Assembly (NCBI GenBank): GCA_015501595.1
Contig: JADNRX010000209.1
Coordinates: 31,303-95,302, forward strand
Length of the DNA stretch: 64,000 nt
Source of the DNA: Hymenopellis radicata
Taxonomy: Eukaryota; Basidiomycota; Agaricomycetes; Agaricales; Physalacriaceae
Reading direction: 5' to 3'
Below the pieces are notes generated by a model. The model was given only the letters and a program-made list of their open reading frames with translations, was not told where the DNA came from and searched no databases. The position numbers and the translations under genes were made by a program. This document shows positions 11,439 through 23,348 of this stretch, piece after piece (within the stretch, counting starts at the first letter, position 1; every line of letters starts with the position of its first letter).

Positions 11439-12724
11439 ATGACCATCACGAAGCCAATTCACGAAGGCAAACCACGGGTGCTATTGGTGAACGATGCGAC
11501 GGAGGTGCCGCAGGACTATGTCGACTACATCGGGACGCTCTGTGAGAGGACAGTGATACAGCAGGCCCCGCATGATGTGCTGGCAGTGCGAATCCAAGAA
11601 GCTGTCAAGGAGCACGGGCCGTTCGTTGGTATGTGGATAGGCTCAGGCCTCATGGACGGACAACTGATGCGCTCCCTCCAGCATGCATCGTGTTCCTGCG
11701 CTGGGCAGACACCTGGCCGTGGCCGCTCGACGAGAACCTCGTGGGCCCGCTCATCGAGAGCGGCTGCCGCCTGTTCTCATCTGGCGACGCTGGGTACGAT
11801 TTCGTCAGTCGCCATCCATTCCATGCTCATCCCATCGCTAAACCCGCCCTCCCAGGCCGATATCCAGTACTTGACGCGCAACAAGGTGTATTACGCCAAC
11901 ACGGCCATCTCCGCGTCGGTGCGCACGGCCGACTCGGCGGCGATGATGATCCTGCAGGCGATACGGTCCGCGACCAAGCGCGAGCATGATGCGCGCGCGG
12001 GGAGATGGCAGGATCGGACGCTGCGCGCCAAGGACGCGCGGAAGAGCGTGCTCGGCATCGTGGGCATGGGAAGCATCGGGAAGCTTGTTAAAGACCATAT
12101 GCAGCATTTCGGTACGTCGTAAACGCCTCGTTAAAGAGTGGTACTAATGATTGTTTACTACAGGCATGAAGGTGATATACCACAACCGCTCCAGGCTCGC
12201 CCCGGAAGAAGAGACTGGAGCCACGTACGTCGGGTTTGAGGAACTGCTGAAGACGGCGGATGTGATTACATTGCATTGTCCATTGACTAAGGATACCCGG
12301 CATCTCTTGAATAAAGATAGTACGTGTACCTTGGCCGTGGTTCATCAAGCTCTGAGTCATCTCGCCTAGCCCTGGCTCTAACGAAACCCGGTGTCCTGAT
12401 CGTCAACACGTCTCGTGGGCCTGTTGTGCACGAGCAAGCGCTCGTTGACGCGCTCGAGTCGGGGCACGTCGCTCGTGCTGCGCTGGATGTCTTTGAATTC
12501 GAACCAGAGATTCATCCACGGCTGAAGGAGATGTGGGATCGTACTGTATGTATCGCTTGCTTGCTCTCATGCCCATCTTAACCTTCTCATCGTAGATTCT
12601 CCAACCACACTGTGCCGTCATAAATGAGACGATTATGGAGGATCAGCAGACTGAGATTTATGCGAATTTAGAGAGCTTTTTGAAGACGGGCAAGCCGAAT
12701 ACGCCGGTCAATGGGGGATGGTAG
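11439..12724 (+). CDS. D-isomer-specific 2-hydroxyacid dehydrogenase
   Basis: NAD(P)-dependent cytosolic oxidoreductase interconverting 2-keto and D-2-hydroxy acids; closest in pattern to fungal glyoxylate/hydroxypyruvate reductase-like enzymes. Six exons: 11439-11628, 11682-11803, 11856-12111, 12164-12319, 12370-12545, 12596-12724, giving 342 residues, normal for the family. The Rossmann motif GMGSIG lies about two-thirds into exon 3. The catalytic Arg is in NTSRGP, the Glu in FEFEP and the His in LQPHC, in family order. The N-terminal catalytic half contains the family's SSGDAGYDF region before the second intron. All introns are GT-AG and 50-53 nt long. The start is the ATG 60 nt after a TATA-like box. 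Substrate assignment is inference. Confidence 0.92.
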
Positions 12725-12839
12725 AATTTCAATGGGTACAAACGCGTACTCATTGTATCGTCGTGTAGGTTACCAGCCATGCTCGACTGGTGTGATAACA
12801 ATGTGATAAAGTGAATCAGGTTATGGTCAGGCATGAGTG

Positions 12840-15330
12840 ACCCATTCCAGGTCTTCTGTCTAATGTGGATTTGTCTGCAACCGTGCGAGGGGTGACTTGG
12901 AACTACGTACACCCTTGGCGATTGTTTCGGTGATTAACTCATCGCCCGTCACAGGCGTATGACTCACTGGTATGCCTGCAGTACTCTTGCTGAGCTTTTT
13001 TGTTTCCTCTGTAACGTCGATTTCTCTTCTGTCGTATGAGGTGTGTAATCCTACACCTATCAGGCTAGTGCCATATCCAACTCGCCATCAACCTGAATGT
13101 GGTCTGCGACCTGTTCCACTCGAGGCGCGTTGCTTAGCGGTTCCGCGTCCTATGAATTGGACGTCCCATCTCTCTTTTTTTGCCTGTATTGATTCCATGC
13201 CTCCGACGAGGGCGTCCACTGCTATCTCTCCCTCAGGCTGTACACTCGAGGCGCTTCGCTTAGCGGTTCCGCGTCCTATGAGAGGACTAGATCTTACCAA
13301 TTGTTTTGGCTTCGAAGAACTTATCCCAATGCACTTCTTGATACACATTGTGTTCTCCACGACTCGGGAATTCACTAGACCTGCTCAACTCTGGCTCTTC
13401 CCTGGTTTCTTGGTCTTTCGCGAATGATCACTAGGTGGTAATCTTCGGCGGCCGGTGTATCCTAGCGGATGCATTGCCCCTGGCATGGATAAGTTTTACG
13501 CTTGTCGCTCAGCGGCCGCATCATCGTTTTTCTTTCCGACTTGTATGTTGCTCCGATCTTTGTGACTCGACAGAAAGGCTAGCGAGCCTTTGTCAGTTGG
13601 ATTCGCGCGTCCCTATTGTCTTCAAGCGGAACTCGGTCAAGACGTGTGGCTTAGTGGCAGCGCGTCCTTCTTCGCTGTTATACCGTCGAAGTTTTGACAT
13701 AGATTCTGGACAGTGACATCGTGGACAGTCGTAACCGAAGTGTCAGTACAGAAGCCTGACATGAATGTCGACACCTTCGTTTTTACGTGCTTAGACTTGT
13801 TGTTGCAATAGCGGCGAGCTCGGAAATACCCGTAGGCTCTTTTCCGCCAACGTCCTCCATAAACCTGCTCTGGACTGTAGCCTACTATGCCGATGTGGCT
13901 TAGCGGTTCCACTCGGTGTATAGCTCTCGAGCGTTCTGTTGATTTTTGTTAGGGTTTGACGCGGCTTTCGCTCACTGTACCGGGCAGCACCAGGCGTGTA
14001 TCTAAACAGTTTCGCATGGATGGTATCTTGCTTTCTAGGGTCTTCTCTACCGTGGATTCGTCTGAAACCGGACCTGGAACTACGTACACCTGGCAATTGC
14101 TTCGGCGATCAACTCATCGCCCGTCACAGGCGTATGCCTCATCGCAAGTACTTGAACGAAATCAGACTTTGTTTTTTCTGTTTCTTAGGTCGCCGATTTG
14201 TCTACTGTCGTATGAGCTGGAACTATGAGGCATGGCAACTGCTTTTAGTGCCATTCTACCAAATCTAAGCTGTTCTGGCACTCGATGCGCGTCGCTTAGC
14301 GGTTTCGCGTATTGTAGAGCCCTGATCTCCGCTTTTTTTGTATTGATTCCATGCCTCTCACTGCGACGTGGGATTATCGCACCTCCCTCAGGATGTACAC
14401 TCAAGGCGCGTTGCTTAGCGGTTCCGCGTCCTATAGCCCTTTCATAGCTGAGAGCTCATTTTTTTTGCTTTGTTTGTATTGATTCCATGCCTCCGATGAG
14501 GGCGTCCACTGCTATCTCTCCCTCAGCCTGTACTACACTCGAGGCGCATCGCTTAGCGGCAGCGCGTCTTCATAGATCGTCTGGGAAATTGTTTTGCATT
14601 GTGTTTTCAGTCGAAGAACTTATCCCAATGCATTTCCCGATACACGCACGACTCAGGAATTCACTAGACCCGCTCAACTCTGGCTCTTCCCTTGTTTCTT
14701 GTTCGTTGCTCTTTCTCTAATGATGACTAGGTGGTAGTCTACGCACGCCGGTGTATCCTAGCGGATGCATTGGCCCTGCTGGGGATATATGTGTTTTACG
14801 CTTGTAATTTGGCGGCCACATCATGTGAGTAATCATTTTGCTTTTCCGACTTGTACGTTCCTCTGCTCTTCGTGATCTAGTTAAATTGGGATTCACGCAA
14901 GCCTCTTGCCGGGAAATCAGTGCGCCTCGCTCAAGACGTGTGGCTTAGTGGTAACGCGTCCTTCCTCCTATAGAAAAACATTGGCTCAGGCTGTTTTTTG
15001 ATATCCGATACCAACAGTGACATCGTGGACAGTCCTAACCGGAGTGTCAGTACAGAAGGCCTGCCATGAATCTCAAGACCTGCTTAGACTTCTTGTTGAA
15101 ATGGCGGCGCAAGATCCTCAACCAACCTACTCTGGACTGTAGCCTGCCATGCCGATGTGGCTTAGCGGTTCCATTCGGTGTGTGAGTATTTCATCTATGT
15201 GTTGACCTTTTTAGGACTTGACGCGACTTTCGCTGACTCTACCGGGCAGCAGGCATGTGGATTCTCGTTAACCTTTACTTAAAAGCCCGGTACTCTCGCA
15301 GAACACCGACAGAACCGCTGTATAAACGTC
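12840..15330 (+). repeat. Left arm of a large inverted repeat: about two tandem units of about 1.25 kb
   Basis: The same series of blocks recurs along the plus strand at spacings of about 1.26-1.29 kb (for example TGTGGCTTAGTGG at 13646 and 14940; GCCGATGTGGCTTAGCGG at 13889 and 15151). Within each unit the motif GCTTAG(C/T)GGT followed by CGCGTCC-like sequence recurs. I count nine copies, near 13132, 13257, 13648, 13897, 14294, 14413, 14551, 14942 and 15159. Open frames here repeat the same peptides from unit to unit and are not supported as genes. The right arm at 17.9-20.0 kb carries the same blocks in the opposite orientation. Confidence 0.8.
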
Positions 15331-15553
15331 GTCCGAAATTGAAATACACTATTCATTATGCGACGAGGTTGTCAACTTGTCTAGACCACACTACAATGGT
15401 GTGGCGTGTGTTAAGGGAAAGGATCAGAAGGCGCTAGAAACGAGCTAGTAATGTGTACACAATGCAACAAACAAGAAGTGCGAGGATACCAAAATGCGTA
15501 GATATGTATACTAGAACATATGTACAATTCCACTCCGCCATTAGTCCAACATG

Positions 15554-16665
15554 TCATGTACGAAGCATACGTTTACGCCTCCCCAAACCTCGACCCGCTC
15601 TCAGGTCGGCCTCCACCGACAGGCAGCACAACCCCCGTCCCCGGCGGAAGCCCATGCGCGTCCTTCTGCGGGTCATAAAAGCCAAAGTTCCCGTCCTCGT
15701 CAGGAGCGAGGTAGTGGCGCGAATCCGACGGCAGCGACGGAACCGAGGACATCGATTCCGTCTGCGACATCGCTCTAGATGGGCCGCGCAGCTGGGGAGG
15801 GGACGCAGGTGGAGGGATTGTCGATCTTTTGGAAGTGGTATGTGAGCGCCGCACGAGCTTCCTCGGTGCACGGGAGGAGCCGTCGGCAGATGGCGCTTGT
15901 AGTGGTGGTGCGTACATGGTGGGATCGGGCGCGACGCCCCACTGCATGGAATTGGGATCATAGTCGGGGATGCCGTCGTGATGTACGGGGCCATCGTCAT
16001 GCAAAGCGAACTGAACCTCGTGGGGTGGTAAATGGGGCAGGTCCTTGGACGCTTGACTAGACGAGCGGTAAGGATTCCACGCATCGTGGCTCTGCGGCCC
16101 TCTGATCGGAACGGGGAGGATGGAGTTGGCGCTGTGGTGGCTGGGAGGACGGGTGTTCCATGCGTCCATGTGTGATGACGGCCGGGAGTGCTGTGGAGCG
16201 ATGTGCGGCGATGCCAGTCCAGGCGGTGGCATGTCGTCGAACGATGGCTCGTGGTGTAGGGGCGGCGGCGGCACGACAACGCCGGGGGGAATCGGGCTGC
16301 GTTTAGGCTTGTCGTGGTCCTCTGCACGCACGGGCACTCCACCGAGGACGCGCGCTGGATTGACCATGACGCCTTTTTGAAAGGAACGGTTCGATATGGA
16401 TCCCAAAGCCTTGTACTCGCCGTACTCATTCCCGACCCCAAAACCCCCACCACCCAGTCCCTTCTGCCGGTATGAAGTCGCGTAGAGTCCCATATCGATT
16501 TTGGTGGCGCTTGTCAAGGCGTCAAGTGCCTGCTTTGATGGGGGTGGTGCCGGAGTGTCATGCATGCTTCGAGACAAAGGCAATGTGGGTCCCACGATGC
16601 GGCATCACGCTTGGCCCTGACGACGGCCGTAATGCCTGAAGGGAAGGAGGGCGAAAGGCGCGCAT
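15554..16665 (-). CDS. Proline/serine-rich disordered hypothetical protein
   Basis: An open frame of about 330 codons ends near 15573. It is rich in Pro, Ser, His and Gly, with low-complexity patches (SIPPGVVVPPPP-like) and no transmembrane segment or recognisable domain. The start is unresolved. An in-frame ATG (MHDTPAPPPSK) lies at about 16565, after an in-frame stop further up. A better start candidate, an ATG at 16665 giving an Arg-rich, mitochondrial-presequence-like N-terminus (MRAFRPPSLQALRPSS), is in another frame and would need one unlocated intron or frame change. The gene sits alone between the two repeat arms, so it may be single-copy sequence trapped between them. Function unknown. 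Confidence 0.45.
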
Positions 16666-16982
16666 GGTCGGTGCTGAAGAAGCAGTAAGATTAAAGAAAA
16701 CGGAGAAGAGTTACTGCTCGAAACATACCCACATGAAATCGCGTCTAGGCGCGTCGTTTTTCACGGCCCGACCCGCGCTCTATATCCCGTACGAATTCAA
16801 GCGAGCTTCAGTCGAACCGGACGAAAGCATTGCCCTTTGTGCGCAATGACCCATTCAAGGCCAGAGAGAATGGACAGACAGACATGGTGGTTGGGATGCA
16901 GGAAACACGACAACCGGCGATCGCCGAAGCCGTGACTCGGCTGTTCTGCGGCAAAGAAGTTATGCTACCGCCACATTCACAT

Positions 16983-17733
16983 AGGGATGGACGCCGTACC
17001 GTTACGGACACGGCCGTAAGGTCGACGGTGCTCCACGGCCACGGTACCGTTGAGCTACGGTCCGAATGTTGGTGTCCAGCACCTCAGACGGTACGGACGG
17101 TCGAAAATACGGCCGTCACGGACGTAATACGGGTACGGGTGGGTCCAGTTCGCATCTTCAAGCAGTAATCAAAATGGAAGTGTACCTTTGAGTGCGTTTA
17201 CTCATCAGTCAATGCAAGGCAAAGCTTAGTTTTCCAGCAGGAGACATGAAATGGACATGTCGAGTCATCAAAAAATGGCCAGGCTGATTGGGAGTTCATT
17301 TTCTGGTACACTTACATGGTTGATGCTCTCGTTAGATGGATTAATAGTAGCCAGCATCGTTGAGGTGAGGCGGACAAGAGAAGAGCAGGCGTGGGAACCA
17401 ATCACGGCAGATATGCCGATATCCCAAACTGGCAATACCTGCTTCGTGCTGCACCTTCAATGCGCCTTCGATGCGCCTTCGTTTCATGCTTGCTGCCAAA
17501 TTGTCACGTCAACCCAAGAAATCCAGGACCACTGACCCATGTCCGGCCTCTTTCTGATGAATCTTGGATGAACCGTAATACGGCCGCTTCGGCCGTCTGT
17601 TACGGGTCTCAACGGTGCTTCATCCGAACCGTGACCGTACCGTGAGGTCAACAGTCGACCCCTTCACGGTACGGGTGCCGTGTCCGTATACGGTACCCGT
17701 ATGGACCGTAATACGGGCACGATGTCCATCCCT
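16983..17733. mobile_element. 751 bp terminal-inverted-repeat element (MITE-like)
   Basis: The ends are AGGGATGGAC and GTCCATCCCT, directly flanked by ten-base direct repeats ACATTCACAT (16973-16982 and 17734-17743). The terminal 150 bp on each side are full of ACGGTACGG / CCGTACCGT words that pair with each other, giving strong subterminal hairpin potential. The 400 bp centre has no transposase-like frame. End sequence resembles hAT termini, but a 10 bp duplication also fits Mutator-like elements. Confidence 0.8.
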
Positions 17734-17879
17734 ACATTCACATTCTCTCCCAGAAAAAGCGCCAGCATGGCTAATTGATGCCGACACATTACGCTCAAGA
17801 GCGGTGTTGGATATTTTGCGACAGTAGCGGACTTCTTGGCAAAGTAAAGGTTAACGAGAAGACACCAGGTCGTCAGTCT

Positions 17880-19990
17880 AAGCACGTAAAAAGTTGACGG
17901 AGCACTGATCGAAAGGACGCATTACCACTAAGCCGCACGTCCTTGACCAAGGCGAACTGTTGTCCCGCTTGAAGACAGAGGACCGCGCGAATCCCAATTT
18001 ATCTAACGAACTCGCTAGGACAGCAAGCAAAACAGAACGACAGGCGTAAGACGCATCTATAACCCGTAAAGAGCAGGCCCAGCAGCCCGATGCATCCGCT
18101 AGGATACACCGGCGTGCGAAGATTACTAGCACGTAGAGAAAGAACAAGAAACTTGAAGGGAAGAGCCAGACCATCGCAGGGTATAGTGAGACCCCATGAA
18201 ATGCAGCTCTTCGACGGTTGACACTGAAAATGCAATCCAAAAAAGATGGTCTGCCTGCACTACGAAGACGCGCTACCGCTAAGTGATACGCCTCGAGTAT
18301 ACATCCTGAGGGCGCCTGACATAATCCCACGTCGCAGTGAGAGGCATGAAATCAAGGCAAAAAAGCACTGAGAAACTTAGAACAGCGTGCGCGAAACCGC
18401 TAAGCGACGCGCCTCGAGTGGAAGCACTTCGATTTGGTGGTATGGCACGAAAGCAATTGCCATGCCTCATACTTAGTTCCAGCTCATACGACAGCAGACA
18501 AATCGGCGACCTAGGAAACAGAAAAAATCAAGGTGGCACCACGCACTGCAGGCATACCGATGAGTCATACGCCTGTGACTAGCGATGAGTAAATCACCGA
18601 AGGAGAAGCATTCGCCAAGGTGTACGTAGCTCCAGGTCCGGTTGCAGACAGATCCACGTCGTCGTTGGAGAGAAAACCCAGAAAACAGGATATCATCCAT
18701 GCGAAAACGTACAGCCACACGCCTGCTGCCCGGTACGGTGAGCGAAAGGCGCGTCAAGTCCAAAAAGGTCAACACAAGGGGCAAGTTCTTACACACCGAA
18801 TGGAACCACTAAGCTACATCGGCGTGGGAGGCTACAATCCAGAGTAGGTTTACGGAGGAGGAACGATTATCTTCCTCCTCGTTTAGAGTATGGAAATCGA
18901 GACTAGTAGGTTTACGGTGGATGCGGGAAAAGAGCCTTCGGGTACTTCCGAGCACGTTGACGATCGCCGCTATTGCAACAACAAGTCCACGTAAAAACGA
19001 AGGTGTCGACATTCATGCCAGGTTGCTGTACTGAGACTTCGGTTAGGACTGTCCACGATGTCGCTGTCAGCATTGGACCAGAATCTATATATAAAAAACG
19101 GCAACTTGACTAGCCCAGACTAGAAGAACGCGCTACCACTAAGCCACACGTCTTTACCAAGGCGAACTGATGTCCCACTTGAAGACAAGAGGGCCGCGGG
19201 AATCCCAATTTATCTAACCAAGGCTCTGTCGAGTCATGAAGATCAGAGCAACATAGAAGACAGCAAGCAAAACGATTACTTACATGATGCGGCTGAGTGA
19301 CAAGCGTAAAATGCATACAAGACTGTCCGGAGCGCAAGGACCAATTCATCCGCTAAGATACACCGGCGTGCGTAGACTACCACCTAGTCATCATTGGAAA
19401 CGACCAAGAAACAACGGATGAGCCAGAGTTGAGCAGGTCTAGTGAATTCCTGAGTCGTGTATCGGGAAACGCATTGGGATAAGTTCTTCGACTGAAAACA
19501 GAATCCAAAACAAATTGCTGCATGCCCTATAGAGACGCGCTGCCGCTAAGCGATGTGCCTCGAGTGTAATACAGCCTGAGGGAGAGATAGCAGTGGACGC
19601 CGTCATCGGAGGCCTGGAATCAATACAAACAAAGCAAAAAAGACAGCTGAGGAGTCGATAGGACGCGGAACCGCTAAGCAACGCGCCTCGGGTAGACAAG
19701 GTCGCAGTCCACGCTCAGGTTGATGGCGAGTTGGATATGGCCCTAAAGCAATCGCCAAGCTTGGCACTGATAGGTGTAGTCGTTCCAGGTTTACGCACCT
19801 CATACGACAGCAGGCAGAGAAGACCTAGGGAAACGAAAAAGAGCCCTAGGCGTCGAACACACACACCTAATGCAACCACTAAGCCACATCAGCGTGGCAG
19901 TCTGGAAGCCAGCGTACGTTTATGGTTGATGTGGTGCGGGAAAAGAGACTCCGGGTATTTCCGAGCACGTCGGCGTGCCGGCTATTGTAC
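17880..19990 (-). repeat. Right arm of the large inverted repeat: about two tandem units
   Basis: Reading the minus strand gives the same block order as the left arm. Copies of GCTTAG(C/T)GGT occur (as their complements) near 17924, 18275, 18397, 18805, 19136, 19542, 19670 and 19873, with a repeat period of about 1.0-1.25 kb. Similarity to the left arm is high but imperfect, with small indels. Its inner end lies about 140 bp from the right end of the 751 bp element. Confidence 0.8.
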
Positions 19991-20495
19991 TCTCAGACAA
20001 CTACGAGACTGACTTACTTTGGCACAATAAAGCCGCGCCACGCCGTGCGGGTATCACGATGTACGATGTACAATAGCAAGATGAGAACTCGAAGGCGGGC
20101 TGCATCGGTAAGGAGGACGCGTAATGCTAGCCCAGTGATTTGGATCCTGGGAACGTGGATCTACGCTCGGTTAATGAGATAGGACAACCCACTACGGTCT
20201 CTTTCTATCATTTAATTCGAGTCAACACCAGGTACTCAACTGTTCAGAAGATATCTTGAAGAAGAGGTTACTCACTCATCTTGGGACATGTAAGACAGTG
20301 CTTCACATCGACATAGAACCGCGTATGTCAGAAAAGTAACGGGGAATGCACCTCAGAGTGACTTGTGGTTGATATTGCAATTGAAGTATGCGATGCATTT
20401 ACTCACGCTCGCAGACGAGACTCAGAAGGCTACGATATGGACATAATAGGCGACTCTACATGGTATACCCTTGACACACGGTGTACACACATGTC

Positions 20496-22178
20496 CTAAT
20501 ACATTCTCGGATCGTCTGGAGCGTAACGGCAGATATACAATTTCAACCCCGAATGGCGCAGCGCTCCGATGCGCTCGTCATGGGCCGCGGTGAACGAAAA
20601 TGTACTTGCACGTGGCGCATGCAATGTGAAGGACTCCAAGCGCGTCGGGGACAGCTGGAAGTTATCCGTGCTGTCACCGCAGCGTAACTCCAGCATTTCA
20701 AAAACACGCTCAATGAACGCAGTGGAATCGGCGTCCCCTTCATAACTCGCAGAAGACACATCCATGGCAAGTACTCGAAGGGAGGGAAAAGACGTTCCGT
20801 TTCCGTTGATGAGCACGCCCAATACGTCGCGAGCATCACTCAGCATTTTTATGCCAAGGACCGACAGTTCATGCAAGGCGCCACAGAGGCGGAGGAATGA
20901 TACCATTGGCGTCATATCAGCGCCACTGACCTCCAATAAATGGACAGTCAGATGCGTTAATGTGCAGTGCGATTGTCGGAGCGTGTTCTCGAGGTGGGAT
21001 AGGATTTCTGGGCTGGCGGAAGGAATGACTAATCTGGCTAGAGAGGGAACCATCATGTTATCGAGGACGTCGTAAACATGAGGATTTCCGCACTCCACAA
21101 AAAGCTCGAGCAACTGCGGCATGTTGAACGGTGTTTCAATGGGTAGGCTTATTACTTGTGGTACAGGGATCGAGTTTCCCGTCTGAGTACCATTGGAGTC
21201 CCAACGGTCTGAAAGTGTTAGAGACTCAAGACGGCTTGTCCGGGATAGGACTTCCTTCACGGAACGGGAGGATGTCTCCGTAGCTCCGAGATATCGAACT
21301 CGAAGCTCGAGGCGCTCGATATAGTCCCATGCCATGTCTATCGTTGGGATGGATAGACAAGGATATGGAACGATGATGAGAGTGCGTAAGGTTTTGGGAA
21401 AGGAAATGGCGTCTGGCGGTATAATGGTACGCGCGGGCGTGAACACTAGCTCTAAGGTCTCTAGGCTGGTCAAGTCCCCCGCAATATGGCGAAATGGTAG
21501 ACCATCGAGGACCCTCAGATCTTCCGTATGGATACGGAGTCGTTGAATGCGACAGGCGCTGAGAATGAGCAAGGGATATAAGAGGTGATTAAAAGAGAAG
21601 AACGAATTCAGGGACAGGTCGACTATTAGAGGACACCTATCCGCGTTACGAAGATATGTAGCCAGGGACGAAGCCCGGTGCGTAACCAGATCCAGCTCCG
21701 AACAGAAAACCACCTGATAGCCACGGTGGTATTCCTTGCGTGGATAAGGGATCGTAAAATTGATGTGCCGCCAAAGGCAGCCGAAGGATGTAGCAACATG
21801 ACGCCACGAGCGACAGATGGCAGTAATCTCGTATGGACGGACACCTATCGATGTGGCGAAGGAAAAAATGTTACGGAGGATGTCGGGAGGGATACGTCGG
21901 ACGGGATTAAGGACAAGATTATGGTGTTCGATCTTCCATGCCAGCCCATCGCGCTGAGCCAGCAGGTCGACTAGTTTCTGTTGTTCCTCCTCAATCTCCG
22001 CGTCTAGGAGTGCAAGACGTTTGCGGCCTTCGAGACGGACCTGACGGAACTCAGTCTCTTGGAGATCCGATGGCTGCTCATTCGAGGTCAAAAGCTGCGC
22101 GATGTCGGGAGATGGTTGCGGTTCTGGAATACGAGAACCAAGACAAGCCGATTTGCAATAGTTGCAGCGATGACTCAT
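20496..22178 (-). CDS. F-box-like / leucine-rich protein
   Basis: Single-exon 560-residue protein, probable substrate-recruiting subunit of an SCF ubiquitin ligase, acting in the cytosol or nucleus. The N-terminus has a Cys pair (CNYCKSAC), then a coiled-coil segment (about residues 42-86), then an F-box-like core beginning RRIPPDILRNIFSF (about 93-106) and running to CRSWRHVA. The rest is an irregular leucine-rich-type repeat region. This layout (short N-terminus, coiled coil, F-box, divergent LRR) is the common Agaricomycete F-box type, which is greatly expanded and rarely assigned to a substrate. Target unknown. Confidence 0.85.
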   Translation of the reverse strand: MSHRCNYCKSACLGSRIPEPQPSPDIAQLLTSNEQPSDLQETEFRQVRLEGRKRLALLDAEIEEEQQKLVDLLAQRDGLAWKIEHHNLVLNPVRRIPPDILRNIFSFATSIGVRPYEITAICRSWRHVATSFGCLWRHINFTIPYPRKEYHRGYQVVFCSELDLVTHRASSLATYLRNADRCPLIVDLSLNSFFSFNHLLYPLLILSACRIQRLRIHTEDLRVLDGLPFRHIAGDLTSLETLELVFTPARTIIPPDAISFPKTLRTLIIVPYPCLSIPTIDMAWDYIERLELRVRYLGATETSSRSVKEVLSRTSRLESLTLSDRWDSNGTQTGNSIPVPQVISLPIETPFNMPQLLELFVECGNPHVYDVLDNMMVPSLARLVIPSASPEILSHLENTLRQSHCTLTHLTVHLLEVSGADMTPMVSFLRLCGALHELSVLGIKMLSDARDVLGVLINGNGTSFPSLRVLAMDVSSASYEGDADSTAFIERVFEMLELRCGDSTDNFQLSPTRLESFTLHAPRASTFSFTAAHDERIGALRHSGLKLYICRYAPDDPRMY

Positions 22179-23286
22179 AACAGTCCCAGAAGACTAGGCG
22201 AGATCAGGAAGGCGAAATTAAGAGTAGAACTCAAAGGCCTACTTGGTGTTGAACGTGGACCGGTAAATTTGGTGACTGCCAGTGTTGAAAGAAAACTTGC
22301 GTGTTAGGGGTAAGTTTCCGAACTAGGCCAACGTGTCCTACACGTGACCTTCGCGACTGTCTTCTCACCTTCATCTGGGATGCACACACTGGACCTTTTC
22401 ATGAAGCGGTCGCGCCTCAAACTTCAAAAGAGTAAAGAATGAATGTTTCAGAAATGATGGGCGCCTGGAGCATTGGCTACCATAACTTGTCGGTGAATGT
22501 TGGTTCCAAGAACCAAGGCGGTAAGAAGCTGAATAGACCGACCATCTGACTACTCCTTACTAGCACGCATAGGCAGTCTCGGCAATAGGAAGCTGCGTTT
22601 CTATGGTGTGCATTCTAGGTCAGGCCATTTAATTAGTTCTACAAGTGCAACTTGTCTTTGCCTCGGAACGCGGTGAGCGACTCATGTTACTAAGTATTGT
22701 TACTATTCTAAATTCGCCTGTGCTAATAAAGCGAAGGGAAAGCCCCCCGGCGAACCGTGGAGATTTCTAAGTATACTATAGTAAGGCGACCGAACCTCTC
22801 TGTTCTGCTCGCTGCATTTCTACGTGTACAGCCCGGCGCGCTGAAGTCGACCGAAGAATATTTCTGGAAGGCGCTCCTCTGGACTGGAACCCCTTCAGAT
22901 ACGACGCGCTTAAGTTAGATCGATACATTCCTCCACGTCGACGCGTATCATCGTTTATAAAACCGGCCGGCAACCAGGTCGATGCGTATCAGCATTTATA
23001 GAACCAGCCACCCAGGTTGATGTTCATGAAAGGACTATTATAGGGAATGCAGGGCGCCGCGATGCGCTCGACAAACCGCGGTATTGCTGCATGGTATGAA
23101 GATCCATTGTCCATCACCGTTGCTCTGAAGAAATATCTCAGAGGTCGAACCTCGAGTCGCCATGACAAGAACTTGACTGGTCATGACACGAAAGGAACCA
23201 AAGCCTGTTTGGAGCGTGCAGCCAGTTGCCTTCAAGTTCAGAGAACCTTTGTCTCCGAACGGTCATGTGCAAACGATCGGGGTGTC
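22179..23286. repeat. Intergenic stretch with a duplicated block of about 40 bp
   Basis: No gene supported. At 22936-23017 a block of about 40 bp beginning TCGA(C/T)GCGTATCA and ending in an Ala/Pro-like CCAGG word occurs twice in tandem with several substitutions. The remainder shows no recognisable feature. Confidence 0.5.
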
Positions 23287-23293
23287 TATAAAA
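23287..23293 (+). promoter_or_regulatory. TATA-like box of the second F-box gene
   Basis: TATAAAA lies 56 nt upstream of the start ATG, in a typical position for a TATA-type fungal promoter. Confidence 0.5.
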
Positions 23294-23348
23294 ACGCGAT
23301 CGAAACCATCACGTGCTCGAACAATAGCTCACTTGCACCCTCACCGCG

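Noticed and set aside
5239..12724. A metabolic gene cluster made of SDR and hydroxyacid dehydrogenase
   Set aside because: The genes are separated by a transposable element and a membrane-protein gene, and no pathway-specific regulator or backbone enzyme is present.
12972..14720. Long open frames in the left repeat arm, 90-150 codons, repeating the words LAVPRP and ISPSGC
   Set aside because: They recur with the repeat unit, change frame between copies and have no domain. They are translations of the repeat.
13080..19900. GCTTAG(C/T)GGT motifs considered as tRNA genes
   Set aside because: They match an A-box but have no acceptor stem pairing, T arm or B-box, so they are not tRNAs; only the motif is reported.
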